From Bacteroidota bacterium (GTDB lineage Bacteria > Bacteroidota > Bacteroidia > Flavobacteriales > Crocinitomicaceae): a stretch of DNA of 6,768 bases. How positions within the stretch are numbered: position 1 is the first letter of the stretch; each line of letters begins with the position of its first letter. Position numbers and translations under genes: made by a program. A model generated the notes under the pieces. The model made no database searches. It was not told the DNA's origin and was given only the letters and a program-made list of their open reading frames with translations. The DNA is taken from contig SYKJ01000116.1 in the NCBI GenBank assembly GCA_005798205.1, positions 1 to 6,768 on the forward strand. Direction: 5' to 3'. Positions 6,587 through 6,768 of the stretch are shown here, in pieces.

Positions 6587-6619
6587 GGAAAAAAATAAAT
6601 TGCTATAAATTTCGTGGTT

Positions 6620-6768
6620 TTATTTCCCTGTTTTTAGCTCATTTCTTCTCATCCGAATATTTAACAATTCAACGAGTAAAGAGTAAACAAATGCAAAATA
6701 AATATATCCTTTTGGTATTTCTTGTCCAAACGACTCGGCAACTAATAAAACTCCAATGGTAATTAGAA
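6620..6768 (-). CDS. TerC-family integral membrane protein, C-terminal fragment (5' part outside window)
   Basis: On the minus strand an open frame enters at the right edge and runs 48 codons to a TAA at 6622-6620. It reads a hydrophobic segment (LITIGVLLVAESFG, residues 1-14 of the visible part), then IPKGYIYFAFVYSLLVELLN (17-36), and a short basic tail (IRMRRNELKTGK). The PKGYIYFA...SLLVE.LN signature is the last transmembrane helix of TerC-family proteins (COG0861; YoaE/YegH-like in E. coli). These are multi-span inner-membrane proteins linked to metal homeostasis, including manganese export at the plasma membrane in studied members, and to tellurium resistance in some. Which member this is cannot be told from the tail. 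It converges with the barrel-protein gene, with 33 bp between stop codons. Confidence 0.85.
   Translation of the reverse strand, partial: LITIGVLLVAESFGQEIPKGYIYFAFVYSLLVELLNIRMRRNELKTGK

Noticed and set aside
6587..6628. Possible bidirectional terminator between the barrel gene and the TerC gene (GGAAA...TTTCC arms plus an inner AAATT/AATTT stem)
   Set aside because: The stems are almost all A-T, the outer one needs a bulge of about four bases, and the right arm lies within the TerC stop region; pairing of this quality is expected by chance in such AT-rich DNA.
1..6768. Mobile element, phage, CRISPR, defence system, tRNA or other RNA gene
   Set aside because: No transposase, integrase, nuclease or toxin-antitoxin coding, no regularly spaced repeats, no terminal inverted repeats and no cloverleaf-like sequence were seen; nearly all bases belong to ordinary genes.

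Overview
The window is AT-rich, densely packed bacterial DNA (roughly one-third G+C by eye) that looks like a chromosomal segment from Bacteroidota, most likely a flavobacterium-like lineage. The main reasons are a TonB-dependent receptor with an N-terminal carboxypeptidase-regulatory-like domain and an OMP_b-brl_3-type barrel, a PorT-like small barrel, a Bacteroidota-style TatA/B protein, almost no Shine-Dalgarno sequences, and several exact copies of the Bacteroidota -7 promoter box TAnnTTTG. I cannot name a species or genus from this sequence.

Layout, left to right. (1) Positions 3-557 (+): the 3' end of a NamZ/DUF1343 exo-beta-N-acetylmuramidase gene, cut by the left edge. (2) Positions 569-4737 (-): four same-strand genes, read from right to left: a TonB-dependent receptor (4737-2290), a short-chain dehydrogenase 12 bp downstream (2277-1504), a TatA/B translocase subunit after 69 bp that hold their own promoter-like box (1434-1045), and purE, whose start codon overlaps the tatA stop (1048-569). 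(3) Positions 4738-4860: a divergent intergenic region with three exact -7 boxes, two facing left and one facing right. (4) Positions 4861-6586 (+): three overlapping genes that should form one operon: a YdjA-like nitroreductase, an unrecognised 129-residue single-span membrane protein, and a small outer-membrane beta-barrel protein. (5) Positions 6620-6768 (-): the last 48 codons of a TerC-family membrane protein, cut by the right edge.

Functionally this is mostly housekeeping and cell-envelope content: peptidoglycan recycling, purine synthesis, protein export, outer-membrane transport and flavin redox chemistry. I see no mobile element, CRISPR array, RNA gene, phage gene or defence system, and no gene-free stretch longer than about 125 bp. 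The most notable signals are regulatory. Two genes (the receptor and tatA) have a perfect -7 box ending exactly 7 nt before the chosen ATG, which predicts leaderless or nearly leaderless mRNAs. The least explained gene is the 129-residue membrane protein wedged between the nitroreductase and the barrel protein.
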